Source: DATBLE01 sp963764565 (GTDB lineage Bacteria > Actinomycetota > Thermoleophilia > Gaiellales > Gaiellaceae). Taken from it: a stretch of DNA of 64,000 bases. The stretch is from assembly GCA_963764565.1 (NCBI GenBank), contig CAVXTD010000023.1:62001-126000 (forward strand), in the 5' to 3' direction. Below, one piece after another: positions 1 to 8,412 of the stretch; positions within the stretch are counted from its first letter, which is position 1; each line of letters opens with the position of its first letter. Under the pieces are notes generated by a model. It made no database searches. It had not been told where the DNA came from and saw only the letters and a program-made list of their open reading frames with translations. Position numbers and translations under genes: made by a program.

Positions 1-884
1 GGCTGCTCCCACTCGCCCTCCATGGCGCGGGTCGTCCAGTCGATCGTCGACGGGCTGCCCTCGGGGTAGTCAGGCCAGCCGATCGTGCCCTTCGCGACGC
101 CTTCCGTCCCCTCCACGCGCCACTCGATCCGGTGGTCGACCCACGTGAAGCAGTTGTCGAGGCCGATCGCCCGCAGGCCGTCGGCGTACTCGAGGATGTA
201 GAAGGCCAGCCCGTCCTCGTGCGGGAAGTCGTGACTCGGGTCGGTCCGTGCCGAGACGCGGATGCGCTCCGGATCCCCGAACAGGAACCGGAACGCGTCC
301 AGGTGGTGGATCGACATATTCAGGAGCGCGATCCGCCCGTACGGCTTGATGAACTCCTGCCAGTGCGGGCGGGCGTTCATGACGATCTCCGCGACGACCG
401 GGGTGCCGAGCTCGCCCCGGTCGAGGAGCGTCTTCAGCGCCCGGATCGACTGGTCGTAGCGCATGTTGTGGTTGACGCCGAGCTTGGTGCCGGTCTCGTC
501 GCAGATCCGCACCATCTCGGCGGCCTCCGCGAGCGTGAAGGCGACCGGCTTCTGGGCCAGGATCCCCTTGACGTGCGGTCTGCTCGCCGCCTCCCGCACG
601 ATTTCGAGCTGCTGGTCGGGCGGGAACGCGATGTCGACGATCTCCACGTCGGGGTCGTCGAGCAACTCCTGCCACGTGTCGTACACCTTCGGCACACCGT
701 TCTGCTCTGCCGCAGCGCGGGCGTGCTCCGGCGTCCTCGAGGCGATCGCGACGGGCCTGAAGCCGGCCTCGTTGTAGGCAGGCAGATGGATGTCGCGCAT
801 GATGAACCCCGCGCCGACGCACCCGATCCCGTAGTCGGTCTTCTCGGGGAGATTCGGGCCGGTGTTGAGGTCGAAGTCCGCCAC
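1..884 (-). CDS. Gfo/Idh/MocA family oxidoreductase (3' end outside window)
   Basis: This is an NAD(P)-dependent dehydrogenase of the family that oxidises sugars, inositols and related polyols in the cytoplasm. The visible 294 residues start at a GTG preceded by AGGAGGAG. They show the Rossmann glycine motif GCVGAGF (residues 21-27) and QKP at 111-113, in place of the usual EKP cofactor and catalytic motif. The continuous frame runs off the left edge, so the last part of the C-terminal substrate domain is missing. It starts 10 bases after the stop of the isomerase at 894-1715 and is probably translated from the same message. Family assignment is secure; the substrate is unknown. Confidence 0.88.
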   Translation of the reverse strand, partial: MADFDLNTGPNLPEKTDYGIGCVGAGFIMRDIHLPAYNEAGFRPVAIASRTPEHARAAAEQNGVPKVYDTWQELLDDPDVEIVDIAFPPDQQLEIVREAASRPHVKGILAQKPVAFTLAEAAEMVRICDETGTKLGVNHNMRYDQSIRALKTLLDRGELGTPVVAEIVMNARPHWQEFIKPYGRIALLNMSIHHLDAFRFLFGDPERIRVSARTDPSHDFPHEDGLAFYILEYADGLRAIGLDNCFTWVDHRIEWRVEGTEGVAKGTIGWPDYPEGSPSTIDWTTRAMEGEWEQ

Positions 885-893
885 GGCCTCCTC

Positions 894-1715
894 CTAGGCG
901 CGGACGCCGAGCTCGCGCATGATCGCGGCAGTCCCGTCGTAGGCCTGTTGCGCCCACTCGACGATCTTCTCCGGATCGGGCGAGTACTCGAGCTCGATCG
1001 AGACCGTGCCGTCGTAGCCCGTGTCGCGGATCGCGGCCAGGTACTCCTTGATCGGGGTCACGCCCAACCCGGCCGGGAGGTCGCCGTGCACCTTGCCGTC
1101 GCAGTCGGAGAGATGGATGTGCCCGATCAGGCCGGTCAACTCCTTGACGTCGTCGAAGGACGCACCGGACAGGTGCAGGTGCGAGATGTCGGCGTTCGCC
1201 CGGACTGCCGGGTGGTCGATCTCGCGCACGAAGCGCGCCAGCTCGTGCACGTCCTTGAGCAGCGCCTGGTCGAACGGCTCGAGCTCGAGCACGATCTCGA
1301 GGCCCTTCGAGTCCGCGTACTCGCCGGCCTCCTTGACCATCTCCTTGGCCAGGTCCCAGATCGCCTGTTGCGGGAAGACCTCGCAATCCCAGAAGTACTC
1401 GCCGACGACGAGCAGGACGTTGCGCGCGCCGAAGAAGGCGCCCTGGTCGACGTACGCCTTGATCCGGTCGAGCGTGAACCGCCGCACCGACGGGTTGAAG
1501 TCGACGATCCCGAACGCGACGCAGACCACCGAGCGGACCGGCAGGCCGACCTCGGCGCAGGTGCTCTTGATCTCCTCGCGCTCGGCGTCGGTCAGGTCGA
1601 GCGGGTCCTCGAAGACGTCGTAGGTGTCGAAGCCGATCTGCTTCGCAGTGCGGATTCCGTCGAGGCGGCCGATCTTCGTATCGAGCCAGGTCGAGCTGAT
1701 CATCCCGAGTTCCAT
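894..1715 (-). CDS. sugar phosphate isomerase/epimerase, TIM barrel
   Basis: A 273-residue protein of the xylose-isomerase-like TIM-barrel family (PF01261), whose members isomerise or epimerise ketoses and inosose derivatives using a divalent metal. Candidate metal ligands are the Glu in LELEPF, the Asp/His in NADISHLHL, the His in HIHLSD and the Glu in SIELEY, the usual Glu-Asp-His-Glu pattern. AGGGGGA lies just upstream of the ATG. The next gene (Gfo/Idh) follows after 9 bases, a pairing typical of inositol and sugar catabolism. The frame is intact. One of six such paralogues in this window; substrate unknown. Confidence 0.88.
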   Translation of the reverse strand: MELGMISSTWLDTKIGRLDGIRTAKQIGFDTYDVFEDPLDLTDAEREEIKSTCAEVGLPVRSVVCVAFGIVDFNPSVRRFTLDRIKAYVDQGAFFGARNVLLVVGEYFWDCEVFPQQAIWDLAKEMVKEAGEYADSKGLEIVLELEPFDQALLKDVHELARFVREIDHPAVRANADISHLHLSGASFDDVKELTGLIGHIHLSDCDGKVHGDLPAGLGVTPIKEYLAAIRDTGYDGTVSIELEYSPDPEKIVEWAQQAYDGTAAIMRELGVRA

Positions 1716-1756
1716 TGAGTGTCCCCCTTCGCGAGAAGACGTGCGGATGTCGGTTC

Positions 1757-1780
1757 AGGCGCCGGCGGAGCCGGCAGCCT
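1757..1780. repeat. extragenic palindrome, copy 1
   Basis: A hairpin AGGC-GCCGGC-GGA-GCCGGC-A-GCCT in the short gap between the isomerase start and the end of the small gene at 1823. The core GCCGGC-N3-GCCGGC recurs at 48182-48196 and 58558-58572, also between genes. It could be a REP-like element or a message-stabilising stem. Nothing else is seen in the gap. Confidence 0.5.
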
Positions 1781-1822
1781 GAGCCTCGCAGAATTCGGAG
1801 ATCGGCTCAAGCGCGATCGGCA

Positions 1823-2125
1823 TCAGGTGCCTTCGCGCCGGCCTCCGGAGTCGACGAGCCGGCCCAGCTTCTCCGGCGTGAACGCGGCCTCGAGCCGCGC
1901 TGCCTCCTCGTCCACCTCGCTCTGGAGGTCGGCGCTGCACGCACGGATCTCTCGCCGCCACTCGGCGAGGTACTCCTCCGAGCCGACCAGCCCCGCCTGC
2001 ATGGCCGCGTCGTCGATCGCGAGCTGGAAGCGGTCCGCCAGCTGCGCGCGGGCAGCGGCGGTTCCGTCCACCGCCGTCACCTGCGCGGGGATGTCGCGCC
2101 AGTAGATGACCGTCAGCTCAGGCAA
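1823..2125 (-). CDS. small 'virulence factor' family protein of the C1 cluster
   Basis: A 100-residue protein resembling the conserved 'virulence factor' domain (PF13769 type): TVIYWRDIPAQV near the N-terminus, then RFQLAIDDAAM and YLAEWRRE. I chose a TTG start at 2125, giving a protein beginning MPELTVIYW as in relatives; no ATG or GTG fits. It overlaps the end of the DUF1638 frame by 13 bases, so translation is probably coupled. In alphaproteobacteria this small gene travels with DUF1638, RACE and corrinoid methyltransferase genes (recalled family knowledge), and the same order is seen here. The family name says little about function; a role in corrinoid C1 transfer is inference. Confidence 0.72.
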   Translation of the reverse strand: MPELTVIYWRDIPAQVTAVDGTAAARAQLADRFQLAIDDAAMQAGLVGSEEYLAEWRREIRACSADLQSEVDEEAARLEAAFTPEKLGRLVDSGGRREGT

Positions 2126-2742
2126 TTGCGGGCGATGGGAACGAAACCGGCGAGGGAGCGCTCGAGCCGGCCGTATCCGGTCGGGCGGCTGCTCGAACTC
2201 GAGGCCGAGCGACGGCCGCACAGGCGCGGGCCTGCTCGAGCAGCGTGACGGTCGTCCGTCTGGGCGAGGTACACGACGCGCCGGTAGTTGCGGAAGATGT
2301 CCTCTGCAAGCTCGGGATGGCGGTCGAGGCCGAGTGGGCGCGCGACGAGCGAATCGAAGTGCCGGACGAGGAAGTCGGTGAGGTAGAAGGTCCCGGGCTC
2401 CTCCTACTGAAGGGCGTCCCATTCCTCGAGGCCGGCGAAGACCGCGTAGCAGTGGGCGCCGGGAAGCCGCTCCGCGCCGTGTCGACGGAGCACCTCGTCG
2501 AGCGCCCCGGCGGTACCGCAGTCGGCATACGCGACGAAGACGCGGTCGTAGCTGCCGGCGGCCTCGGCGAGCGCTTCGTCGACCGCCTGCGGGATCTGCC
2601 GCGGAGTGGAGTGGAGCTGCGCGGGGAGGCAGTGCACGTCGACGTGGTTCCAGCCGTTCGCCCGGACGACCGCGAGCACCTCCCGCGCGAGCGCTCCGCA
2701 CGCCAGGACGAGCAGCCGCTCGGCAACTGCCGTCGTTGTCAT
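2113..2742 (-). CDS. DUF1638 family protein, with an in-frame TAG and compensating frameshifts
   Basis: A 209-codon frame encoding a DUF1638 protein (RLLVLACGALARE at the start; EEPGTFYLTDF and VRHFD in the middle; RPTGYGRLE near the end). The first 112 codons end at a TAG (2404-2406), and the same frame then continues straight into EEPGTFYLTDF, so the stop lies inside the conserved domain where Gln or Glu would fit. Around 2205-2262 three single-base insertions displace and then restore the frame; the hidden reading is roughly VTLLEQARAC then LGLEFEQ. The ATG overlaps the RACE stop (ATGA). Function unknown; the family accompanies corrinoid methyltransferase systems. A real pseudogene is possible, but neighbouring genes carry the same kind of lesion. 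Confidence 0.75.
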
Positions 2743-4622
2743 GCGGGGAATCCGAGCTGCTCGACGAACTTGTCGTTGAAGTCCGGGCGGTCGGAGAGCT
2801 CGATGTAGCGCACCTGCTCGAGCATCGCCGCCGCCGCATGCCGCTCCTGGAGCGAGAGGAGCGCCATCTTGGCCCCCTCACCGGCCACGTTGCCCGCCGA
2901 GACGATCCGCGGCAGCGCGAGCTTCGGCACGAGCCCGATGCGGACGGCGCTCGCGGGGGAGAGGTACGAGCCGAAGGAGCCGGCGAGCAGCACCTGCTGG
3001 ATCTCGTCCTCGGCGATTCCGAGCTCCTCGACGAGCAGCCGCCAGCCCGTCGCGATCGCCGCCTTGGCGAACTGGAGCTCGCGGACGTCCCGCTGGGAGA
3101 GGTAGATCGAGCCCTCGACCTCGCCCTCTCCGTTCGCCCAGTGGAGAACGAACACGCGCGTGCCGTCGGCGCGGGCCGTGAGTCGCGACGCGAGCCCGGG
3201 CGAGAGCTTCTCCGCCTCCTCCGCGGAGACGAAACGGCCTGAGCGATCGAGCAGCCCGACGCGGACGAGCTCGGCGGCCGCGTCGACGAGGCCGGAGCCG
3301 CAGATGCCCACGGGTGCCGCGTCGTCGATCACCTCGAGCTCGACGGCATCGTCGCGGAGGCGGACGACCTCGATCGCGCCCTCGGCCGCGCGCATGCCGC
3401 AGGCGATCTGCGCAGCCTCGAACGCCGGGCCCGCGGGCGCGGCGGTGCAGATCAGGCCGTCCGCCGAGCCGAGCGCGACCTCGCAGTTCGTGCCGACGTC
3501 GATGAACAGGCGCAGACGCCGGTCGCGGGTCATGCCCGTGGCCAGGAGCCCCGCGACGACGTCTCCGCCGACATAGGCCCCGAGCGCCGGAAAGATCGTC
3601 GCCTGCGCGCACGGATGCAGGTCGAGGCCGATCTCCGCCGCGGGCAGCTCCGCATACGACTGCGAGGCGAGGATGAAGGGCGCGACGCCGAGCGGCGCCG
3701 GATCGACCCCGAGCGCGATCGCGGTCATCGTCGCGTTCCCCGCGAGCGCGACCTCGTAGACCTCCGACGGCTCGATGCCTGCCTGGGCGCAGACCTCCTC
3801 CGCGAGCTCCTGCAGCGTCTCGGCGGCGAGCGTCCGCAGGCGGGCGAGTGCGGACGGGTCGAGCATGGTCGCCGAGATCCGAGAGATGACGTCCGCGCCG
3901 AACGGCTGCTGCTTGTTCAGCATCGAGCGGACGGCGACGGGAGTGCCGGTGCCGACGTCGAGAAGCGTCGCCACCACCGTCGTCGTCCCGAGGTCGAACG
4001 CGAGCGCATGCAGCCGGTCGGTGGTGTCACCCGGCTCCACGTCGATCAGCAGATCGTCGACCACGACTGCCGTGACGCGGAAATCGGAGGCGCGGAGGAC
4101 GCCGGGGAGACGCCGGAGCGCCCCCGGGTCGGCGCGCAGCTCGAGGTCGTCGATCGCGTCCTGGAGACGCCGGAAGTCGCTTCGCTGGTCGTCCAGCGCC
4201 GGCTCGTCGAGCTCCACGTACCGCTTCTGGAGCGCGGGGTGGAGGATCACCTGGCGGCCGACGCCGACGGTGGCCGCCTTCGGCCGCGTGACGAGCGGCG
4301 GCACCTCGACCCGGAGATCGCCGGCCGCCTCTGCCCGGCAGGCGAGGCGCCAGCCGTCCGCCAGCTCCTGGGGTGAGAACGCCCGCGCGTCGAGCGGCGA
4401 GGCCGCGACCTCACCCTCCTCGATCCGGACGCGGCACTTCTTGCAGGTGCCGTGTCCGCCGCAGGTCGAATCGATGGCGATGCCGTTCCACGAGGCGGCG
4501 TCGAAGACCGTCACGCCCGGCGGGACCCGAACGGCGGTTCCGGAGGGCTCGAACCGCAGCGCCACGCGGGTGGGCTCTTCCGCGGCTCCGGGCCTCTCCA
4601 CGCGATCCTCCAGGACGGTCAC
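2739..4622 (-). CDS. corrinoid protein reductive activator (RACE/RamA-like, DUF4445)
   Basis: An intact 627-residue protein. It uses ATP to re-reduce inactive Co(II) corrinoid to the methyl-accepting Co(I) state. The N-terminal [2Fe-2S] ferredoxin-like domain has cysteines at 54, 60, 63 and 95 (CGGHGTCKKC...C). A linker follows, then an ASKHA-type domain with AFDLGTTTV and FIDVGTNCE, and a late CGSGLVDAAAEL. Start GTG at 4622 overlaps the stop of the upstream methyltransferase (GTGA), and its own stop overlaps the DUF1638 ATG. Its presence implies that the corrinoid protein at 6875-7540 works in a methyl-transfer cycle prone to oxidation. Identification is confident. Confidence 0.93.
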   Translation of the reverse strand: MTVLEDRVERPGAAEEPTRVALRFEPSGTAVRVPPGVTVFDAASWNGIAIDSTCGGHGTCKKCRVRIEEGEVAASPLDARAFSPQELADGWRLACRAEAAGDLRVEVPPLVTRPKAATVGVGRQVILHPALQKRYVELDEPALDDQRSDFRRLQDAIDDLELRADPGALRRLPGVLRASDFRVTAVVVDDLLIDVEPGDTTDRLHALAFDLGTTTVVATLLDVGTGTPVAVRSMLNKQQPFGADVISRISATMLDPSALARLRTLAAETLQELAEEVCAQAGIEPSEVYEVALAGNATMTAIALGVDPAPLGVAPFILASQSYAELPAAEIGLDLHPCAQATIFPALGAYVGGDVVAGLLATGMTRDRRLRLFIDVGTNCEVALGSADGLICTAAPAGPAFEAAQIACGMRAAEGAIEVVRLRDDAVELEVIDDAAPVGICGSGLVDAAAELVRVGLLDRSGRFVSAEEAEKLSPGLASRLTARADGTRVFVLHWANGEGEVEGSIYLSQRDVRELQFAKAAIATGWRLLVEELGIAEDEIQQVLLAGSFGSYLSPASAVRIGLVPKLALPRIVSAGNVAGEGAKMALLSLQERHAAAAMLEQVRYIELSDRPDFNDKFVEQLGFPA

Positions 4623-5486
4623 GCCCGCGCGGCCTCGGCCTGGGCCTGCCGATGTGCCGCGATCCAGTTCATCCCCCACTCGTCGCGGGCGAGGAGCAGA
4701 TCCGCGGCTCGACATGCGTCGACGGTCTGCGAGTTGCGCGCGTCCATGATCGCGCTCGTCAGCCCCACGGACGACGCGAGCGCGAGGAACGCGGCGCCGA
4801 GGGCGTGCCTGCTCGGCAGCCCGAACGAGACGTTCGACGCGCCGAGGGTCATGTTCAGGCCGAACTCGTCGTGAATCAGCCGGATCGTCTCGAGCGTGAT
4901 GAGCACCGCCTGGGGATCGGCGCCGACCGTCATCGCCAGCGGATCGATGACCATGTCCTCGAGGGGGATCCCGTACGTGCCGTGGACGGCGTCGACGAGC
5001 CGCTTGCAGATCTCGAGCCGCTCCTGCGCCGTCTGCGGGATGCCCGTCTCGTCGTTGACCAGGCAGATGATCGCCGCGCCGTGCTCCTTGACGAGCGGGA
5101 GCACCCGTTCGAGCCGGTCGTCCTCGCAGGTGACCGAGTTGACGAGCGCCTTCCCCTCGTAGGCGGCGAGGCCGGCGTCGAGCGCCTCCACCACCGACGA
5201 GTCGATGCAGAGAGGCAGGTCGGTGTGCTCCTGGACGAGGCGGACGGCCCGGGACATGAGCTCTGCCTCGTCCGTCAGCGGAACGCCCATGTTGACATCC
5301 AGAACATGTGCGCCGCCCGCGACCTGCTCCTCGACGTCGACGACGACCTGGGAGAGGTCGCCTTCCCGAAGCTGCTCGGCGAACGACCTTGCGCCCGGTG
5401 GGGTTGATGCGCTCGCCGATGATGCAGAACGGCTGGTCGGATCCGATGACGACTTCTCTAGACGCTGACCGGAGAATGGTGTGCAT
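4619..5486 (-). CDS. methyltetrahydrofolate:corrinoid methyltransferase (pterin-binding), one frameshift
   Basis: Moves a methyl group between the corrinoid protein and tetrahydrofolate. The N-terminus MHTILRSAS...FCIIGERINPTGRK is in one frame. After an extra base near 5387 the protein continues as FAEQLREGDLSQVVVDVEEQ, then DVNMGVPLTDE, the pterin-binding (DHPS-like) barrel. Later motifs include LPLCIDSS, ICLVNDETG and LGASNVSFG, typical of the MeTr family. The corrected protein is about 288 residues, normal for the family. The start overlaps the MTHFR end by about 29 bases. It links the corrinoid cycle to folate metabolism. Confidence 0.88.
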
Positions 5487-6400
5487 TGGCTTCTCTTTCT
5501 GATCGTGGTGCGATGCCGAGGTCGGTGCAGAGACGGGAGAGGCTGCCGTCATGCCGGAAGTCGGTGACGTGGAGGCCGCGGACGCCCGGAAGCTCGAGCG
5601 CGAAGCGCGCCTGCTCGAGCGCAAGCTCGTAGGCGGCCTCGGCCTCGTCCGGTGCGCTGCGCACCCGCTCGATCGTCTCCGCCGGCACGGAGATTCCGGC
5701 GACGTTGCCGTCGATGTACTCGAGGCCACGCGCCCCGCGGGCGAGCATGACCGTGGGCAGGAGAGCGACCTCCGACAGCAACCCGTCGCGCTCGAGCGCG
5801 ACGGCGAACGCTTCGAGCCGGTCCGGGTGGTAGCAGATCTGCAGCTGGAGGAATCGCGCGCCGGCCTCGATCTTCTTCCGGGCCCGGGACGGCCGGTGGT
5901 CGAGCGGCGGCGCCCCGGGATTCTCCACCGCGCCGATGAACAGGCTCGGCGCCGGCTCGAGCGAACGGCCGGACAGGTATCGCCCGGCGGCGAGGGTGGA
6001 TGCGACGCTGACGAGCTGTGGCCCGTCCAGGTCGAAGACGCGCCGCGCCTCGGGCTCGTCGCCCGAGGTCACGTCGTCCCCGGTGAGGCAGCAGATGTTC
6101 TCGACACCGTGCAGCGCGGCGCCGACGATGTCCGCCTGGCAGGCGAGCCGGTTCTTGTCGCGGCAGACGATCTGGAGCACCGGCTCGGCGCCGCAGCGCA
6201 GGAGGGCGATCGCGACGGCGACGTTGGAGGCATGAGCTCTGCGCGGCGGTGTTGTCGGTCGCGTTGATCGCGTCCGCCCAGTGGGCGACCTCCTCGATCG
6301 CTTCGGCGAAGGTAGCGAGGTCGCCGCCGTCGACCGTCGGTGCCTCCACGGTCACGATCGGCGAGGCGCCGGACTCGACCAGCTCTCGGAGACGGCTCAT
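5458..6400 (-). CDS. methylenetetrahydrofolate reductase (MTHFR), one frameshift
   Basis: A MetF-type FAD enzyme that interconverts methyl-THF and methylene-THF. It starts MSRLRELVESGASPIVTVE at 6400. One extra base near 6231 shifts the frame, after which HASNVAVAIALLRCG continues into VLQIVCRDKNRLACQ, HGVENICCLTGDDV and LFIGAVENPGAPP. The conserved blocks RDKNR, LTGDD and the FLQLQICY strand are visible. Corrected length is about 313 residues, near the usual 290-310. Paired with the MTHFR-C-type protein just upstream, it would oxidise the methyl group released by demethylation; the direction is inference from context. Confidence 0.87.
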
Positions 6401-6503
6401 CGGCCAGCCTTGGACGGTGAGTGGAGGGCCAGGCCGGGGCAACCAAGACGTCCCAAGGGGGCTCGTGGACACTGGTCCCCACGGGTGCGAGCACGCGACG
6501 ACG

Positions 6504-6875
6504 TCATGCGCCAGCCCAACCGCCGGGCCGTGCACGGTCGCGCTTGGTGACGAGGTTCACCACGAGGAAGTGCCTCTCAGCCGGTTGTCGACGGGCGGCC
6601 GAAGCTGGTGGAAGTGCTCTCGCCACGAGCCGGGCAGGGGCAGAGTCCTCGAGCGGCGCTCGGCCTTCAGCCAGACGCACTCCATTCCCGGGTTCACCTC
6701 GCAGCGTGCCGTCTTCGCGTACGCCCCCGCAAGGCCCGTTCCGCAGCGTCTTCGGGCACGTCATCGGGCAGGTCATCCCGGTGTCGTGGAGCACGCACTG
6801 ACCGCACATCCGGCAGCCGAAGAAGGGCTGCTTGACGGCGCGCTCGATCACGGCGACGGCGCCGGCGGCGGCCAT
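6504..6875 (-). CDS. MTHFR C-terminal-type zinc/cysteine-rich protein, two frameshifts
   Basis: A small stand-alone protein like the C-terminal MTHFR domain (PF12225 type). The Cys-rich motif FGCRMCGQCVLHDTGMTCPM is followed by TCPKTLRNGPCGGVRED in the first frame. After an extra base near 6708 it continues CEVNPGMECVW; a missing G near 6561 then returns the reading to VNLVTKRDRARPGG. Corrected length is about 124 residues. Its ATG overlaps the corrinoid-protein stop (TGATG). Such proteins partner MTHFR in several anaerobic and methylotrophic C1 pathways, probably carrying an iron-sulphur cluster; that function is family knowledge, not shown here. Confidence 0.8.
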   Translation of the reverse strand: MAAAGAVAVIERAVKQPFFGCRMCGQCVLHDTGMTCPMTCPKTLRNGPCGGVREDGTLRGEPGNGVRLAEGRAPLEDSAPARLVARALPPASAARRQPAERHFLVVNLVTKRDRARPGGWAGA

Positions 6876-7540
6876 CAGACCGGAGCCAGGGTGCGCCGCT
6901 CGGCGATGAGCTCTTTCGCGCGCTTCGTCGTCGCCGCCGCGTCCGCGGCGTATCCGTCCGCGCCGACGGCGTCCGCGTACTCCTGCGTCACGGGCGCACC
7001 GCCGACCATGATGATCACGTCGTCGCGGAGCCCTGCCTTCTCGATCGCCTCGATGTTCACCTTGAACATCGGCATCGTCGTCGTCAGGAAGGCGGAGAAG
7101 CCGACGACGTCCGGCTTGTGCTCGCGGATCGCGTCGATGAACGTCTCGGGTGCGACCTGGACGCCGATGTCGATCACCTTGAAGCCTGCGCCCTCGAGCA
7201 TGATGTCGACCAGGTTCTTGCCGATGTCGTGCACGTCGCCCTTGACCGTGCCCATCAGAAACGTGCCGACGGTCTCCGCGCCGGTGTCGGCGAGGAGCGG
7301 ACGCAGGATCTCGAGGGCCCCGCTCATCGCACGCCCTGCGATCAGCATTTCCGGGACGAAGAAGTCGCCGCGCTCGAAGCGCGCCCCGACCTCCTCGAGC
7401 GCCGGGATGAGCGCATCGAACAGCATCTGCTCCGGCGTGAGGCCGGTCTCCAATCCTTGCTCGGTCAGCTCCAGGACCGCCGGCTTGTCGCCGACGAGCG
7501 TACGGTCGTACATCTGCGTGAGGATCTCGTCGTGAGTCAT
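6875..7540 (-). CDS. corrinoid methyl-carrier protein (MtaC/MttC-like)
   Basis: An intact 221-residue corrinoid protein. Residues 1-90 are a helical cap domain (B12-binding-2 type; LIPALEEVGARFERGDFFVP). The Rossmann B12-binding domain follows with the cobalt-ligating motif D102-x-H104-x-x-G107 (GDVHDIG) and later VDIGVQV and VGFSAFLTTTM. It carries the methyl group between a substrate methyltransferase and the MeTr. The gene overlaps the IclR regulator (ATGA) and the MTHFR-C gene. The best candidate substrate methyltransferase nearby is the UroD-family protein at 9444. Identification is secure. Confidence 0.95.
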   Translation of the reverse strand: MTHDEILTQMYDRTLVGDKPAVLELTEQGLETGLTPEQMLFDALIPALEEVGARFERGDFFVPEMLIAGRAMSGALEILRPLLADTGAETVGTFLMGTVKGDVHDIGKNLVDIMLEGAGFKVIDIGVQVAPETFIDAIREHKPDVVGFSAFLTTTMPMFKVNIEAIEKAGLRDDVIIMVGGAPVTQEYADAVGADGYAADAAATTKRAKELIAERRTLAPV

Positions 7541-8310
7541 ACGTCTGCGGTTCCTTCCTGGGAGTGGTTGCGGATGTGCTGCGTGAGCGCCCCGGCGGTC
7601 TTGACGACGTGGTCGGTGAGCACGCCGAGGCGGTCACGGGACGTGCGGACGGTGGGCGCGGAGACCGAGATCGCGGCGATCACGGTGCCCCGGGCGCCGC
7701 GGACGGGGGCGGCCGTCGAGCAGAGACCGGCCTCGAGCTCCTCCCACGTCGTCGCATAGCCGTCTCGCCGAACCTGCTCGAGCTCGGCCAGCAGGTCCGA
7801 GACATTCGTGATCGTGTTCGGCCCGAGTCGGGCCAGTCTCCCGAACGGCGGCTGTGCCGCCCCGAAGGCCATGAACAGCTTGCCCATGGACGAGGCATGC
7901 GCGGGAATGCGGCGCCCACGCCAGTTGCCCGCTCCGAGCGGATGGCGGCTGTCCACCTGCGCCAGGCGCGCGACGCCGGTGGGCGTCGGGATGCCGACGT
8001 TGGCGGTTTCGCCCGTGGTTACCTCGAGCCGCTCCAGGAACGGCAGGGCGAGCGTGGCGAGGTCGCCGACGGCGCTGTCGCGGCGCGCGTAGTCGACGAG
8101 CACCGGGCCCGGGCGGAAGCCGCCGCCGGGCCGGCGCTGGGCGAGCCCGTTCCGCTCGAGTGCGCGCAGGAGGCGCGCCGCCGTCGTCTTCGGCAGGCGC
8201 GTCTCCTCCATGAGACCGACGAGCGTTACGACTTCGTCGCTCTCGACCAGCCGCACGAGGATGCGCGCCGCGCGGTCGATCGCCTGGGAACCGGTTTCAA
8301 CCGAGGACAT
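7537..8310 (-). CDS. IclR-family transcriptional regulator
   Basis: About 257 residues: an N-terminal winged helix-turn-helix (VTLVGLMEETRLPKTTAARLL) and a C-terminal IclR effector domain (LERLEVTTGETANVGI, ASSMGKLFMAF, GTVIAAISV). A GTG nine bases earlier (8319) is also possible. I prefer the ATG at 8310 because a -35/-10 pair ends nine bases upstream of it, which would give a leaderless message. As the first gene of the corrinoid operon, with a 4-base overlap, it probably controls that operon in response to the methylated substrate or a product. Effector unknown. Confidence 0.9.
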   Translation of the reverse strand: MSSVETGSQAIDRAARILVRLVESDEVVTLVGLMEETRLPKTTAARLLRALERNGLAQRRPGGGFRPGPVLVDYARRDSAVGDLATLALPFLERLEVTTGETANVGIPTPTGVARLAQVDSRHPLGAGNWRGRRIPAHASSMGKLFMAFGAAQPPFGRLARLGPNTITNVSDLLAELEQVRRDGYATTWEELEAGLCSTAAPVRGARGTVIAAISVSAPTVRTSRDRLGVLTDHVVKTAGALTQHIRNHSQEGTADV

Positions 8311-8319
8311 CGGTACCAC

Positions 8320-8348
8320 ATGATGGCACCGGAAGGGGCGAGCGTCAA
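8320..8348 (-). promoter_or_regulatory. predicted promoter of the IclR-corrinoid operon
   Basis: Read on the minus strand: TTGACG (8348-8343), 17 bases, then CATCAT (8325-8320). The -35 box matches the housekeeping consensus in five of six positions and the -10 box in four. The predicted start of transcription falls almost on the ATG at 8310, so no Shine-Dalgarno site would be needed. Confidence 0.45.
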
Positions 8349-8412
8349 CCGGCTTTCGTGACCAGATCTGCCCATGCGCTTGACTCAGGTTCCGCTGCGT
8401 GGCACCTCGGTC

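Noticed and set aside
132..1718. A 528-codon open frame on the plus strand opposite the oxidoreductase and isomerase.
   Set aside because: High GC makes long antisense frames. It is rich in Val, Arg, Asp and Glu with no domain pattern, while the minus strand encodes two recognisable enzymes with ribosome binding sites.
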